From NCBI GenBank assembly GCA_963797475.1, contig CAWCPR010000001.1:1054001-1118000 (forward strand): a stretch of DNA of 64,000 nt, read 5' to 3'. The position numbers and the translations under genes are program-made. The DNA is from CAWCPR01 sp963797475 (GTDB taxonomy: Bacteria > Chloroflexota > Anaerolineae > Anaerolineales > UBA4823). A model generated the notes under the pieces. The model saw only the letters and a list, made by a program, of their open reading frames with translations. It was not told the DNA's origin and searched no databases. How positions within the stretch are numbered: the first letter of the stretch is position 1; every line of letters begins with the position of its first letter. Below are positions 1 to 8,618 of this stretch, one piece after another.

Positions 1-527
1 TGAAACCCGAAGAGGGCCGTTTCTTACAGTTCCTTGTGCGCGCGATCGGAGCTCGCAAGGCCGTCGAATTGGGGACGCTGGGCGGTTACAGTGGTATCTG
101 GATCGCCCGCGGCCTGGCCAACGGTGGAAAGCTGATAACCTTGGAGAAAGAGCCTCGCCACGCAGAAATTGCCCAGGAACATTTTGCTGCCGCAGGTGTG
201 TCAGACCGGGTTGAGATCCGGGTGGGCGATGCCCACCAATCTTTAGCAGGCCTGGTGAAGGATGGACCTTACGATTTCGTCTTCATTGACGCAGAAAAGC
301 CGGGATATCCGGGGTATTTCGACTGGGCGCTCGAAAATACCCGCCTGGGAGGGGTCATCGCCGCCCATAACGCCTTTCGCGGCGGCAGTGTGACTGACCC
401 AAATGAAAACGACGCCAACACTACTGCTATACGGGCCTTCAACCGCCGGGTTGCGGGTGAATCCAGGGTGATAAGCACAATCTACCCCGCTGGAGACGGC
501 ACGCTCATCGCTGTCAAGACAGGCTGA
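1..527 (+). CDS. O-methyltransferase, 5' end outside window
   Basis: SAM-dependent O-methyltransferase of the caffeoyl-CoA/COMT-like family (methyltransferase family 3). The reading frame is open from base 3, so the gene starts before the window; a GTG at 36 is only an internal codon. The SAM-binding motif I region (VELGTLGGYSG) is followed by an acidic end of strand 2 (LEKEP), then the DFVFIDAEKPGYPGYFDW metal/substrate segment typical of this family, and the C-terminal GDGTLIAVK strand. The usual family motif (A)DN after strand 5 reads AHN here, so one metal ligand may differ. The acceptor substrate cannot be predicted. The family assignment is firm; the 5' boundary is unknown. Confidence 0.9.
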   Translation, partial: KPEEGRFLQFLVRAIGARKAVELGTLGGYSGIWIARGLANGGKLITLEKEPRHAEIAQEHFAAAGVSDRVEIRVGDAHQSLAGLVKDGPYDFVFIDAEKPGYPGYFDWALENTRLGGVIAAHNAFRGGSVTDPNENDANTTAIRAFNRRVAGESRVISTIYPAGDGTLIAVKTG

Positions 528-595
528 AGCCTGCAACTTTTTTAAACCTGCATCGTAAACCATAATGAAAGATTGCAAAATGATGGAGGTTTTTT

Positions 596-790
596 ATGAA
601 TAATGCGAGATCCCCCTTACGCCGTTCTCGGCGCAACCGTGTAATTGCCGGGGTATGTGGAGGCCTGGCGGAATTTTTTGGGATCGGCTCATTTTGGTTC
701 AGGATAGCATTCTTGATCGCGCTGATCCCCGGCGGCGTCCCCGGCCTTTTGCTTTACCTGTTGCTGTGGATTATTATTCCAAGCGCATGA
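596..790 (+). CDS. PspC-domain small membrane protein
   Basis: A 64-residue protein consisting of a single PspC domain. A basic N-terminus (RRSRRNRVIAGVCGGLAEFFG) is followed by one or two hydrophobic segments ending in LLLYLLLWIIIPSA. PspC-type proteins sit in the inner membrane and, in enterobacteria, sense membrane stress; stand-alone copies like this one are common in Chloroflexota and Actinobacteria and their role is not known. The start ATG has a GGAGG ribosome site 6-7 bases upstream. The stop codon abuts the stop codon of the convergent gene with no spacer, so the two transcripts must overlap. Confidence 0.88.
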   Translation: MNNARSPLRRSRRNRVIAGVCGGLAEFFGIGSFWFRIAFLIALIPGGVPGLLLYLLLWIIIPSA

Positions 791-1408
791 CTATGGGTTT
801 CGCACCATTTTTTGGCGCAATTCGAAATCCATGTCCAACGTCATTGAATCGGATTGTCCCATAGGATCTCTAGGGCCGTTCTGCCAGTTTACCAAGAAAT
901 TAATACACTTGAGTCCGCCTGGATCTAATTGTTCATCCAGGTCCAGGCGGGTTGGAATCGAATTAAAGTATCCCTCCCATACTATTCGATCGGAATTCTG
1001 ATACCAGCCATCGCAATTCGAATCCACCAATATCCTGGTATGCAGCAAACCGGATAGCTCCCCGCTTCCTACGATCCCATTGCACGTGTCGTCGCCCGAT
1101 TGTGTTTCTGAGTTCGAACATTCATTTTCAAAATCCCCCACACGGATTCGATCAATTTCCAGATAACCCTTGTTCGTGCCAGTATTCTTTATCTGAAGTT
1201 TCTTTAAAGCCTGCAATCCAGGCGTCAGGTTTGTGAAATAAGTGTGAGCAGCCTGATAGGTATTCCCATCCACAGCTAATTCCAATACCCCAAGCGATAC
1301 ATCCCCATGATCCATTGCATCAACGTCGCTGTAATAGGCAGAAAAACTGGCGCCGACCATAAATATCGCCAAGCCAACAGTGACGAGAAGAACGATGACC
1401 TTTTTCAA
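791..1408 (-). CDS. TasA/CalY-like secreted protein with SipW-type signal
   Basis: A 205-residue secreted protein. The N-terminus (KKVIVLLVTVGLAIFMVGASFSAYYSD) has the layout of SipW-dependent signal peptides: a hydrophobic helix, then A-x-x-x-D/E just after the cleavage site, then a strand like LGVLELAVDG. Family members (TasA, CalY/camelysin) form fibres or act as surface metalloproteins. The central and C-terminal parts look like a beta-sandwich and contain four to six Cys (ECSN, DTCNG, SNCDG, LKCIN) that could form disulfides. No SipW-type signal peptidase gene is visible nearby. Assignment rests on the signal pattern and fold style; the function is inferred. Confidence 0.6.
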   Translation of the reverse strand: MKKVIVLLVTVGLAIFMVGASFSAYYSDVDAMDHGDVSLGVLELAVDGNTYQAAHTYFTNLTPGLQALKKLQIKNTGTNKGYLEIDRIRVGDFENECSNSETQSGDDTCNGIVGSGELSGLLHTRILVDSNCDGWYQNSDRIVWEGYFNSIPTRLDLDEQLDPGGLKCINFLVNWQNGPRDPMGQSDSMTLDMDFELRQKMVRNP

Positions 1409-1546
1409 CGCGAGGCTCCAATTTGCTGATTATAGGAATGGCGAATGCAACAAATATATCAAGAAACATTGCGAATAATTTATATAAATTTTGTAGAAAT
1501 CTTTAGCAAACTGTAAGTCCCCGTCGAGGCGACTTTAATACGAATA

Positions 1547-1577
1547 CTTCCCCGGTCACAAAAGCGCGCCGGGGAAG
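1547..1577 (-). terminator. Hairpin downstream of the response regulator gene
   Basis: CTTCCCCGG and CCGGGGAAG form a 9-bp stem with a 13-base loop, about 45 bases past the stop of the response regulator gene on the minus strand. No clear U-run follows, so it may be a Rho-assisted terminator or a 3'-end stabiliser. The rest of 1409-1620 is AT-rich and shows nothing else. Confidence 0.5.
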
Positions 1578-1620
1578 CATGTAAGTTTCAGGCAGGGGTT
1601 TACAGGCTCAATCGTTGGGA

Positions 1621-2328
1621 TCAATCATTTTCAAGATTATCCTGTCCGCTCGAGGAAAACCAGTAGCCACGGCCCCATTTGGTCAGGATATAGTTTGGAT
1701 TACTGGGGTCATCTTCTAATTTCTCACGTAAATAGCGAATATAAAGAGAAAGGCACGCGGTCGCGTCCGCATAAGCTTCACCCCAAACATCCTTAAGGAT
1801 GATATCGTGACGCTTAACGCTGTCTTTATTTCTTACCAGGAAAGAAAGCAGGCGAAACTCTGTTGGGGTTAAATGCACCATCCCACCATTTACGTAAACA
1901 TGCTGCCTCTCCAGATCAATTTTTAACTTCCCATCGTCAAAGACCGAGGGCTCCTCATCTTGTACGCTGGCTCGCTTAAGGATTGCGCTGATCCGAGCGT
2001 CCAGCTCCCTGAAGCTGAATGGTTTTTTGACGTAATCATCCGCCCCCTGTTGGAAACCACGAATCAGATCTTCCTCGGTGGTTTTGGCAGTCAGCATCAA
2101 AATGGGAACATCGGTCAGCTCTCTTAACCGCTGGCAAGTTTCATAACCATCCATCTCCGGCATCATAATGTCCAAAATCACCAGGTCCGGATGATAGCTA
2201 TAAGCCACTTTCAGGCCTTCACGCCCATTCTGGGTTGCCAGAACCTCAAATCCTTGAGCGATCAATCTTTGGGCGAGCATTTTGCTCAGGGTTTCATCGT
2301 CGTCGATAACCAAAATTCTTTCATTCAT
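1621..2328 (-). CDS. OmpR/PhoB-family response regulator
   Basis: A 235-residue two-domain response regulator. The receiver domain (about 1-120) has the acidic pocket DDD (9-11), phospho-acceptor Asp53 (LVILDIMMPEMDG) and the conserved KKPF lysine. The C-terminal winged helix (about 130-228) has the OmpR signature LTPTEFRLLSFL and ends with the wing strand TKWGRGYWF. Its start overlaps the end of the kinase gene by 8 bases and has a GGAGG ribosome site, so the two are translationally coupled. The kinase upstream is its likely partner. Target genes are unknown. Confidence 0.95.
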   Translation of the reverse strand: MNERILVIDDDETLSKMLAQRLIAQGFEVLATQNGREGLKVAYSYHPDLVILDIMMPEMDGYETCQRLRELTDVPILMLTAKTTEEDLIRGFQQGADDYVKKPFSFRELDARISAILKRASVQDEEPSVFDDGKLKIDLERQHVYVNGGMVHLTPTEFRLLSFLVRNKDSVKRHDIILKDVWGEAYADATACLSLYIRYLREKLEDDPSNPNYILTKWGRGYWFSSSGQDNLEND

Positions 2329-4753
2329 TATCTGCCTCCATGACTGGCAGTGTAAAAGCGAATTGGCTTCCTTGATCCAACTCGCTCTGCACCCATATCA
2401 TGCCATGCATTGCTTCGACCAGGTTCTTACAGATGTACAAACCAAGACCGTGTCCATATACCGATTGTGAATCGCCGCCATCTACCCGGTAAAACCGGTC
2501 GAAGATCTTGGGCTGGTGTTCGGGTGAAATCCCCTTGCCCTGGTCCTTCACGCTGACGATTACGGTTCGGTGAGGTCCGGTCGTTAATCTTACGTCGATT
2601 TGGGATCCCTTCGGAGAGTATTTGACTGCATTGTCTAACAAATTATTTAATACGGAGTGAAAGCCATTCTCATCCGCCCAAACCCAATCCTCTCCCACTT
2701 CTGTCGCCAGGGATATTCTATGATCGAGAGCCATAATTTGCCATTGTTTAACCACTTCGCCAACAAAAAGTGAAACCGGTAAAGGGCGGATTTGGAGTGT
2801 AAATTTCCCGGTCTCTAGCCGGTGGACATCCACCACGCGATCCAGAAATTCCGCTAACCGCTGGCTTTGCATTTGTAAGATATTTAAGTAATCTGTGTAG
2901 CCGGGATTCAATCCAGCCTCAGTTCCTTCAGCCATGAGCAGTTCGGCGACCGAGCGAATGTTCGCCAGTGGCGTGCGCAGCTCATGCGAGATTGATGTAA
3001 TCATCTCACGCTGCAATTGTTTCAATTCATCTTGCTGAGTTACGTCGCGGAATAACACAACTGCGCCTCCAGGCTCACCATCCTGGTCCATGAGCGGTGT
3101 TGCGCTCAGAGCGACAACGCGTTGGCTGCCCAGCAGCTCGCGGATAACCCGGTGATCATCGTAAATGACTTTCCCCTCATGCAAAACCTGATCCAGGATA
3201 CAGTCGTGGGGATCGTCATTATCGGTGAATCCAAGAACGCGGCAGAAGTGCTGCCCAACACTTCCACTCGCTCCCCATCCGGTCAACTTAATTGCAGCCG
3301 GGTTAATGGTGAGTATCACGCCGTCACAATCCGTGGTCAGTAAACCATCCGCCACGCTTTCAATGATTAAGCTCATCTGCTGCCCATCGCTCCTGATCTT
3401 ATTAAACAGCCTGGCATTTTCGAGAGCAATGGCTGCGTGTTCGACCAATATCGATAGGACATATTCGGAATTCGAGCCAAAAGCTTGCGGCAGCGCGCTT
3501 TCTACCGAAATGATTCCAAAATCATCCTTCCCGTAATGGATCGGGACCCGCAGACAGGATTTTGATCCGGGCATAAGCGGCGGCATAAACGGGGCCGTAT
3601 CTCCCTTCTCCAGGTAAGCTTTGATCCGGCGGGAGCGCAGCATCGACCGGTACACCAAAGCAGCATCTAACTCGCTGCCCCTGTATTGGTAGGCTTGCGG
3701 GAGGCCCTCTGCATCCAGACCAATAAAGCCGGCCTGGCCCGATGTAATTTCAAGGGCACAGGCCAGAGTTTGCTCGAGGATGTTTCGGGGCTCCAATGTA
3801 GCATTCAATTCACGAGCCGTGCGTTGGATTGCAGCTAAATGCTCGACCTGTTTGGACAGCGTGTAATCGGTAATGGCGAAAAGTCCGGCGTGTTCCAGGG
3901 CTTTGACCCCCAATTCCACCAGCACATCCAACAACTGCAAATCGCGCTTAAGAAAGCGGTCATCCTCTTTGTTCAGTAAAATTAACCAACCCAGAATAAG
4001 GCCATCATGATGGGTAAATGGCAGCGCAATCAAGGAGCGCAGCAGATTCGCTGCATTTCGTGATTGAAGAATCAACGAATTGGGACGGTTAAGGTGGTTC
4101 AATATCACTGGCTTGTTTTGTTCGAGCAGCCATTCAGCCAGGGTTACCTGGCTGGCGAGCTTTAAACTCGAAAAACGAAGGGTTTCGTTTCCCGTTTGTG
4201 TGAACACCACCCAGCGAGCATCCAATGGGTTGCGCAGAAAGAAAGTTATTTCCTCCACCGGGCAAACCGTTTTTGCCTGTTCGAGAATAAACCTGATTAC
4301 TTCGTCCTGATTAGAAGCGCGGGAAAAGAGCGTCTCCCATCCTTGAATTGCCGAGCTGAGCGCTTTTTCTGCCCTGGTTGAAGCGACCAGGTCGGCGATG
4401 ATATAAGCAAAAAGATGCAGAAAGATAATGAATGCGACGGTTGAAAAAACCAGCGATGGGCCAGCGCCCAGGTACAATCCCCAATAGAGCTGTGGGATTA
4501 ACGCTGTGCTGAAGAATACCGCAGCCACCAGCCCTGGAATTAAACCGTAATTGTAAGCTGCAAGCAAAACGGGAATGAGCGCGATAAGATAAAAGAATTG
4601 GCTGGATGCCGAATGCTTTTGACCTGAGAAATACAGCACCAGCAGGCTGAAAACCGAGACGGCCAATAACAGAATAAAGGTGTGCCTGCGCGGAGGCTGG
4701 GCTATCCTCAGCGGTTTTTGAGCGTTTTGTTGGTTTGCTATGCTTTCAATCAT
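2321..4753 (-). CDS. Membrane sensor histidine kinase, GAF-GAF-PAS-HisKA-HATPase
   Basis: An 810-residue sensor kinase. About four transmembrane helices lie between residues 23 and 124, like the KdpD-type N-terminal membrane domain. Two GAF-like domains follow (roughly 140-290 and 305-455), then a PAS domain (about 460-575, VADGLLTTDCDGVILTINPAA). The HisKA helix carries the phospho-acceptor His590 in SISHELRTPLANIRS. The ATPase domain has the N box (NNLLDNAVKYSP), the DQGKGIS box and the G box GHGLGLYICKNL. It overlaps the CPBP gene by 4 bases (ATGA) and the response regulator by 8. The ligand of the GAF domains is unknown. Confidence 0.95.
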   Translation of the reverse strand: MIESIANQQNAQKPLRIAQPPRRHTFILLLAVSVFSLLVLYFSGQKHSASSQFFYLIALIPVLLAAYNYGLIPGLVAAVFFSTALIPQLYWGLYLGAGPSLVFSTVAFIIFLHLFAYIIADLVASTRAEKALSSAIQGWETLFSRASNQDEVIRFILEQAKTVCPVEEITFFLRNPLDARWVVFTQTGNETLRFSSLKLASQVTLAEWLLEQNKPVILNHLNRPNSLILQSRNAANLLRSLIALPFTHHDGLILGWLILLNKEDDRFLKRDLQLLDVLVELGVKALEHAGLFAITDYTLSKQVEHLAAIQRTARELNATLEPRNILEQTLACALEITSGQAGFIGLDAEGLPQAYQYRGSELDAALVYRSMLRSRRIKAYLEKGDTAPFMPPLMPGSKSCLRVPIHYGKDDFGIISVESALPQAFGSNSEYVLSILVEHAAIALENARLFNKIRSDGQQMSLIIESVADGLLTTDCDGVILTINPAAIKLTGWGASGSVGQHFCRVLGFTDNDDPHDCILDQVLHEGKVIYDDHRVIRELLGSQRVVALSATPLMDQDGEPGGAVVLFRDVTQQDELKQLQREMITSISHELRTPLANIRSVAELLMAEGTEAGLNPGYTDYLNILQMQSQRLAEFLDRVVDVHRLETGKFTLQIRPLPVSLFVGEVVKQWQIMALDHRISLATEVGEDWVWADENGFHSVLNNLLDNAVKYSPKGSQIDVRLTTGPHRTVIVSVKDQGKGISPEHQPKIFDRFYRVDGGDSQSVYGHGLGLYICKNLVEAMHGMIWVQSELDQGSQFAFTLPVMEADNE

Positions 4754-5667
4754 ACCAGCAGTAACCGGATAACGACGCTAAAGACCAGGTTGCTTGTCCA
4801 ACAAGGGATCAAGCTATCCTGGCGAAAACGCAAATAGACATTCCCTAACGATAAAACCGCCCGGTAAAACAGGATCAATAAACCGAATACCAGGTTTGGA
4901 CTGTGCAAGATCTGGACAAGATAGACCAATGAATTCAAAAATGTGATTTGCGCAGCCACCTGCCAGAAGTTCAAATTCAGCTCGACACTCAATAAAGAAA
5001 ACCCCACGCCGCGAAACAGCAGCTCTTCGCCCAGCGAAACCAGCCCGGCCTGGATCACAACCGTCCACAAAATAAGGCGCCAGTCTGACCAGGAAGTATG
5101 GGAAATACTAGGCACATATAAGGTGGTCACCAACAAATGCAAAGCCAAAGTCCCGCCCCCCAGGGTGCCCAGGAAAACGTTATCTGGCAGGTTTTTAACC
5201 TTTAATCCCAGGCGGTTGATCTGGTCTGGGACAACTTTCAAGGCGCCCGCCAGGAGAATCGCGCTTCCCACCAATATCAGTGGGCTGAAAAGAACGAGCC
5301 CGCCTGCCCCAGCCGCCTGACCATTGCCAATTGGCTCTGCTAAGAATGCCGGCGCCGGGAAGGTATACCAGCCCAGCATTGCCATTGCGACTAAGAGGAT
5401 AAAACCGAGGGATAAATATAACTTACGGATATTCTGGTTGCGGAGAACAAACCAGGCAGTGATCAGGAAATAAATCACTCCCGTAGCCATTACCCATGGC
5501 ACTTCAAAACTTGGCCAACCACCTGGCAGGAGATCTACCCCCAAAAACAAAACCGAGCTCAGGATCACCAGGCTTTGCAGATTTCGCCATAACCTGAGAT
5601 TCTCTGCTCGGGTCTCTTCCTTGATGATCTGCCAATTTTGGCGAACCAGCAACCTCAGATATTGCAT
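4750..5667 (-). CDS. CPBP-family membrane protein, possibly inactive protease
   Basis: A 305-residue protein with about eight hydrophobic segments. It has the EExxxR motif of CPBP (Abi) intramembrane proteases at Glu214-Glu215-x3-Arg219 (GEELLFRGVGFSLL). The His expected in the second motif (usually FGxxH) and the one in the third (usually HxxxN/D) are not evident: the equivalent stretches read TFLNSLVYL and CWTSNLVFS. It is the first gene of the operon with the kinase and response regulator. A catalytically dead membrane partner or sensor for the kinase is possible. Family call good, activity doubtful. Confidence 0.75.
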   Translation of the reverse strand: MQYLRLLVRQNWQIIKEETRAENLRLWRNLQSLVILSSVLFLGVDLLPGGWPSFEVPWVMATGVIYFLITAWFVLRNQNIRKLYLSLGFILLVAMAMLGWYTFPAPAFLAEPIGNGQAAGAGGLVLFSPLILVGSAILLAGALKVVPDQINRLGLKVKNLPDNVFLGTLGGGTLALHLLVTTLYVPSISHTSWSDWRLILWTVVIQAGLVSLGEELLFRGVGFSLLSVELNLNFWQVAAQITFLNSLVYLVQILHSPNLVFGLLILFYRAVLSLGNVYLRFRQDSLIPCWTSNLVFSVVIRLLLV

Positions 5668-5788
5668 TCATGCACTCCCGGAAAGGGCAAAACTCCACCC
5701 AGGATTATTTTAGCATAAAGATTAAAGCTCTTAACATCGACGTAACAGATTTGGAAGGCGAAGTTCATGAGCTGACTGCTCAAGCCGG

Positions 5789-7165
5789 TTATTTCGCGGA
5801 CCAAAATGCCAGGAGGCCATTCGTGAGCATTCGCATTGGGCTCACCTGCAAGGCATCCACCACGTAAATACCGGGGTCGTTTTGTGGATTAATAACTGGG
5901 ATCACCAGATTTTTGCTATCCGGGGACCATAATGTCGCCGAATGTTGGTACTGATCGAAAAAGGGGATTATGCCGAGAAAATCGTCGGTGGGTTTAAAAA
6001 CGGCAACTTCCTGGATTTCGCCGCTGCTCACATCCAGCACGCGCAGTCCAAGCTTAAACTCCGAGCGAGCCTGGCTGGGAAAGCTGACACTTTGTTCGCC
6101 GGTAGGGACAATAACTGGGACGAAATAGGCCACCCGGCGGCTGTCTGGAGACCAGAAAAAGGCCAGGATAATCTCTTCTTGATGCGCATTTATACTCTCT
6201 GGGAGATCCGGATCGAGGATTGATATCGTATTATAAAATTGATGAAAGCCGGAATCCCGGTTGGTTAAGAAGGCAATTTGCTTTCCATCCGGGGACCAGC
6301 CAAATGCGATTGCGCCGTCAAATTTCGCCAATTCTTTCTCGACTTCACCGCGCCGGTTCGTCAGCATCAAGGCCGGGCTGCCATCCTCTATTTCCGCTGC
6401 CAGCAGCAATTCCTCTCCATTGGAAGACCAATCTGGCGCTTGAAAAGTCGTCGGATGCAAATCCAGTTTTTGCCCGGCAGTTTGGGAATCCAACCCAAGG
6501 AATGCCAGGCGGGCCTCCGCCGAATCTTTCGCTGCCCCCCCGGTATGGATAAAAATGTCCTGGCTGTCCGGCCCCCAGGCCCAATAGTAGGGCGAACCGT
6601 GGTCCAACTCTTGAGCTTCGCCGCCGCGATCTGGCACAACGCGTAAAATCAAATCGCTTGCTAAGCCTCCGCCGGCCAAGAAGCTAAGCTTCTGGCTGTC
6701 GGGCGACCAATACAGGTAAAAGGGGAGCTCACGTTCACTTTCGAAGGCATTTACCTGTTGGCTTCCATCTGGGTCGGATATCAGCAGGTGTGCAGATTCG
6801 GTCTGGCCGCCTTTTGAGTTGACCTGCACATACGCCAGCCTGTGGCCGTCCGGAGACCAGGTGGGAGCCTGGTAAGACCGGATTTCACCTCCCGCTCCTG
6901 ACCCCAGTTGGGCGTCATTTGTCACCGCTTGCCGGTTGGCGTTTTGCGGGTCAATCGTGAAGATATTCCCATCGATTCCCAAATAGGCGATCAGACCAGC
7001 GCTGGAGGCCGAGGTGGGGGCCGGATTAGGAGTGGAAGTAGGGTTTGGGGTAGGGGTGCGGGGAGAAAAGCTGATTCGGACTGGGAGACAGCCTGCTATA
7101 AGCAAAACCAGAATCACCCATATCCCCCTCAATGGTCGGGATTTAATAAACATTTTCTTGTTCAT
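5789..7165 (-). CDS. TolB-like beta-propeller lipoprotein
   Basis: A 458-residue lipoprotein. The signal ends in a lipobox (LLIAGC, Cys about 26), followed by a Thr/Pro/Asn linker (TPTPNPTSTPNP). The body is a series of WD40-like/TolB-like (PD40) blades, each marked by a W-S/G-P-D element: PTWSPDGHRLAY, LYWSPDSQKLSF, WAWGPDSQDIFI, FGWSPDGKQIAF, FFWSPDSRRVAY and TLWSPDSKNLVI. Proteins of this type bind partners at the cell surface; no catalytic site is visible. It stands alone, 121 bases downstream of the divergent start of the CPBP operon. Confidence 0.85.
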   Translation of the reverse strand: MNKKMFIKSRPLRGIWVILVLLIAGCLPVRISFSPRTPTPNPTSTPNPAPTSASSAGLIAYLGIDGNIFTIDPQNANRQAVTNDAQLGSGAGGEIRSYQAPTWSPDGHRLAYVQVNSKGGQTESAHLLISDPDGSQQVNAFESERELPFYLYWSPDSQKLSFLAGGGLASDLILRVVPDRGGEAQELDHGSPYYWAWGPDSQDIFIHTGGAAKDSAEARLAFLGLDSQTAGQKLDLHPTTFQAPDWSSNGEELLLAAEIEDGSPALMLTNRRGEVEKELAKFDGAIAFGWSPDGKQIAFLTNRDSGFHQFYNTISILDPDLPESINAHQEEIILAFFWSPDSRRVAYFVPVIVPTGEQSVSFPSQARSEFKLGLRVLDVSSGEIQEVAVFKPTDDFLGIIPFFDQYQHSATLWSPDSKNLVIPVINPQNDPGIYVVDALQVSPMRMLTNGLLAFWSAK

Positions 7166-7251
7166 CCTGCTATACCAACTTGTTAAAAATGAAGCACCTG
7201 CTACGCAACCAATCCTAGGTCCTTATATGAGGTATCTCTATTCATTCTTAC

Positions 7252-7278
7252 GCGTGGTGCGCCACAAGCGCCCGACAC
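7252..7278 (-). repeat. Interspersed repeat, copy A
   Basis: A 27-base sequence whose reverse complement is identical to 34122-34148 inside the nuo operon. The core on the minus strand is CGCTTGTGGCGCACCACGC. The end GGCGCACCACGC is also shared with copy C before nuoA, and part of it with copy D at 44.3 kb. No flanking transposase. It may belong to a small non-autonomous element family. Confidence 0.7.
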
Positions 7279-7391
7279 TGTTGCTTATTTTGTATCTATC
7301 TCCCCAATTGAACCATGCTGCAAACTTGAATTGATTTTAGCACATTCTCTTTCATTACGAGTTCATGCTTTGAGCAGGGCTTTTAATTTCC

Positions 7392-7420
7392 TGGTCAGAT
7401 CCAGGTTTCTACGATATAAT
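7392..7420 (+). promoter_or_regulatory. Candidate sigma-70 promoter of the phosphatase gene
   Basis: TGGTCA (7392-7397), 17 bases, TATAAT (7415-7420). The -10 is perfect and the -35 is weak. Transcription would begin near 7427, about 55 bases before the start codon. Confidence 0.5.
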
Positions 7421-7482
7421 CCCTGAACAGAACATTTGAGCGAAATACATATTCATTTGGGCGAGAACGGTTGGAGACGATT

Positions 7483-8508
7483 ATGCAAGCCAATGTTTTT
7501 GAACGAGTTCGGGAGGGTTTGCTCGACAAGCGCCAGAGATTGACGGATTTTCTCAGGACAACCCCTCCTGCCAAAATGGAGACCCAGCTCGGGAGCGCCA
7601 GTAAAAAAGCTGTTGAAGCACAATTGCAGGTCATCGACAACTCTATCCAAAAAAATGCCGATCACACACTCGGGATTTGTAGCGTCTGCCATACCTATGT
7701 CGACAATGGTTTATTGGAGATTGATTACACCGCCAGCGTATGCCTGGACCACTTCTCGGAGGTAGAAAAACGCCAGTTGGAAACCGAATTGGAGCTTTCC
7801 CAGGTGATCAACAAGGCTTTGCTCCCGCAGCAAGTGCCATTGATTCCGGGCGCAGATGTGGCGGTTTTTAGCCGGCCTGCTCAAATTATTGGGGGGGATT
7901 ATTTTGACTTTTTCCAATTCGCGGATGGGACAATTGGGCTGGCGGTCGCGGATATCGCCGGTCATGGCGTTTCGGCAAGCTTATTGATCGCGAGTGTGCA
8001 AACCGCCTTGCGCACGTTGATCCCAGAATACAGCCTGTCTTCTGATGTTTTGCTGCGATTGAATAAGTTCTTCTTGCACAATATTCACTTCACGACTTTT
8101 GTCACCCTGTTCCTGGGCCGGTTCGATCCGCGCACCCAAAAGCTGTACTACAGCAACGCGGGCCATAACCCGCCGATTTTCATCCACAGCGATGGAAACG
8201 GAGGAGGCCCCTCCTGGCTGGGACCGACGGGAGCGGCAATCGGTCTCATTGAAGAATTCCATATCACGGAAAATGCGGTTTCCCTCGCCTCGGGCGACCT
8301 CCTGGTATTCTACACCGACGGTGTGACCGAAGCGATGAACGATCAACAAGAGCAATTCGGCGTTGAAAGGCTGGCTGCACTGGTTCAGCGATTTTCGCAT
8401 CAGTCCCCACGGGATGTGGTGAAAGCACTGCGCCTTGAAATACAGGCGTTCACAAACGACCAGCCGCCCGCAGACGATATCACCATCCTGGCTTTCAAGG
8501 TCGAATAA
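7483..8508 (+). CDS. SpoIIE/RsbU-type PP2C phosphatase with N-terminal zinc finger
   Basis: A 341-residue serine phosphatase. ATG 7483 is preferred over the in-frame TTG at 7471 because GGAG lies 6 bases before it. Residues about 1-100 resemble a DksA/TraR-like region: a helical start, then Cys66-x2-Cys69 and Cys87-x2-His90, a probable zinc site. The rest is a PP2C-SpoIIE domain: LLPQQVP entry helix, metal-binding Asp in GGDYFDFF (Asp139), DIAGHGVSASLL, NAGHNPP, TDGVTEA and the final DDITILAFK. Such phosphatases usually dephosphorylate anti-sigma antagonists. No RsbV/RsbW-like partner is adjacent. The finger-phosphatase fusion is less common than GAF or PAS fusions. Confidence 0.9.
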   Translation: MQANVFERVREGLLDKRQRLTDFLRTTPPAKMETQLGSASKKAVEAQLQVIDNSIQKNADHTLGICSVCHTYVDNGLLEIDYTASVCLDHFSEVEKRQLETELELSQVINKALLPQQVPLIPGADVAVFSRPAQIIGGDYFDFFQFADGTIGLAVADIAGHGVSASLLIASVQTALRTLIPEYSLSSDVLLRLNKFFLHNIHFTTFVTLFLGRFDPRTQKLYYSNAGHNPPIFIHSDGNGGGPSWLGPTGAAIGLIEEFHITENAVSLASGDLLVFYTDGVTEAMNDQQEQFGVERLAALVQRFSHQSPRDVVKALRLEIQAFTNDQPPADDITILAFKVE

Positions 8509-8541
8509 AACTTTGAGCCTGCATTGATTTCTGCCGGAACA

Positions 8542-8582
8542 GGTTATGGGGTAGTGTGGCCAATGCACACTACCCCATAACC
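8542..8582. terminator. 17-bp perfect inverted repeat between convergent genes
   Basis: GGTTATGGGGTAGTGTG (8542-8558) and its exact reverse complement (8566-8582) enclose a 7-base loop. It sits between the stops of the phosphatase gene (plus) and the giant surface protein gene (minus), so it is placed to end both transcripts. No U-run on either side. Confidence 0.7.
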
Positions 8583-8618
8583 AAAGCTTCTTAGCGCGTT
8601 TACCAATGATCCGGCAGC

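Larger units (their letters stand above)
7166..7482. other. Divergent intergenic region with repeat and promoter
   Basis: A 317-base gap between the lipoprotein gene (minus) and the phosphatase gene (plus). It holds one copy of an interspersed repeat (7252-7278) and a candidate promoter for the phosphatase gene (7392-7420). Nothing else is recognised. Confidence 0.6.
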
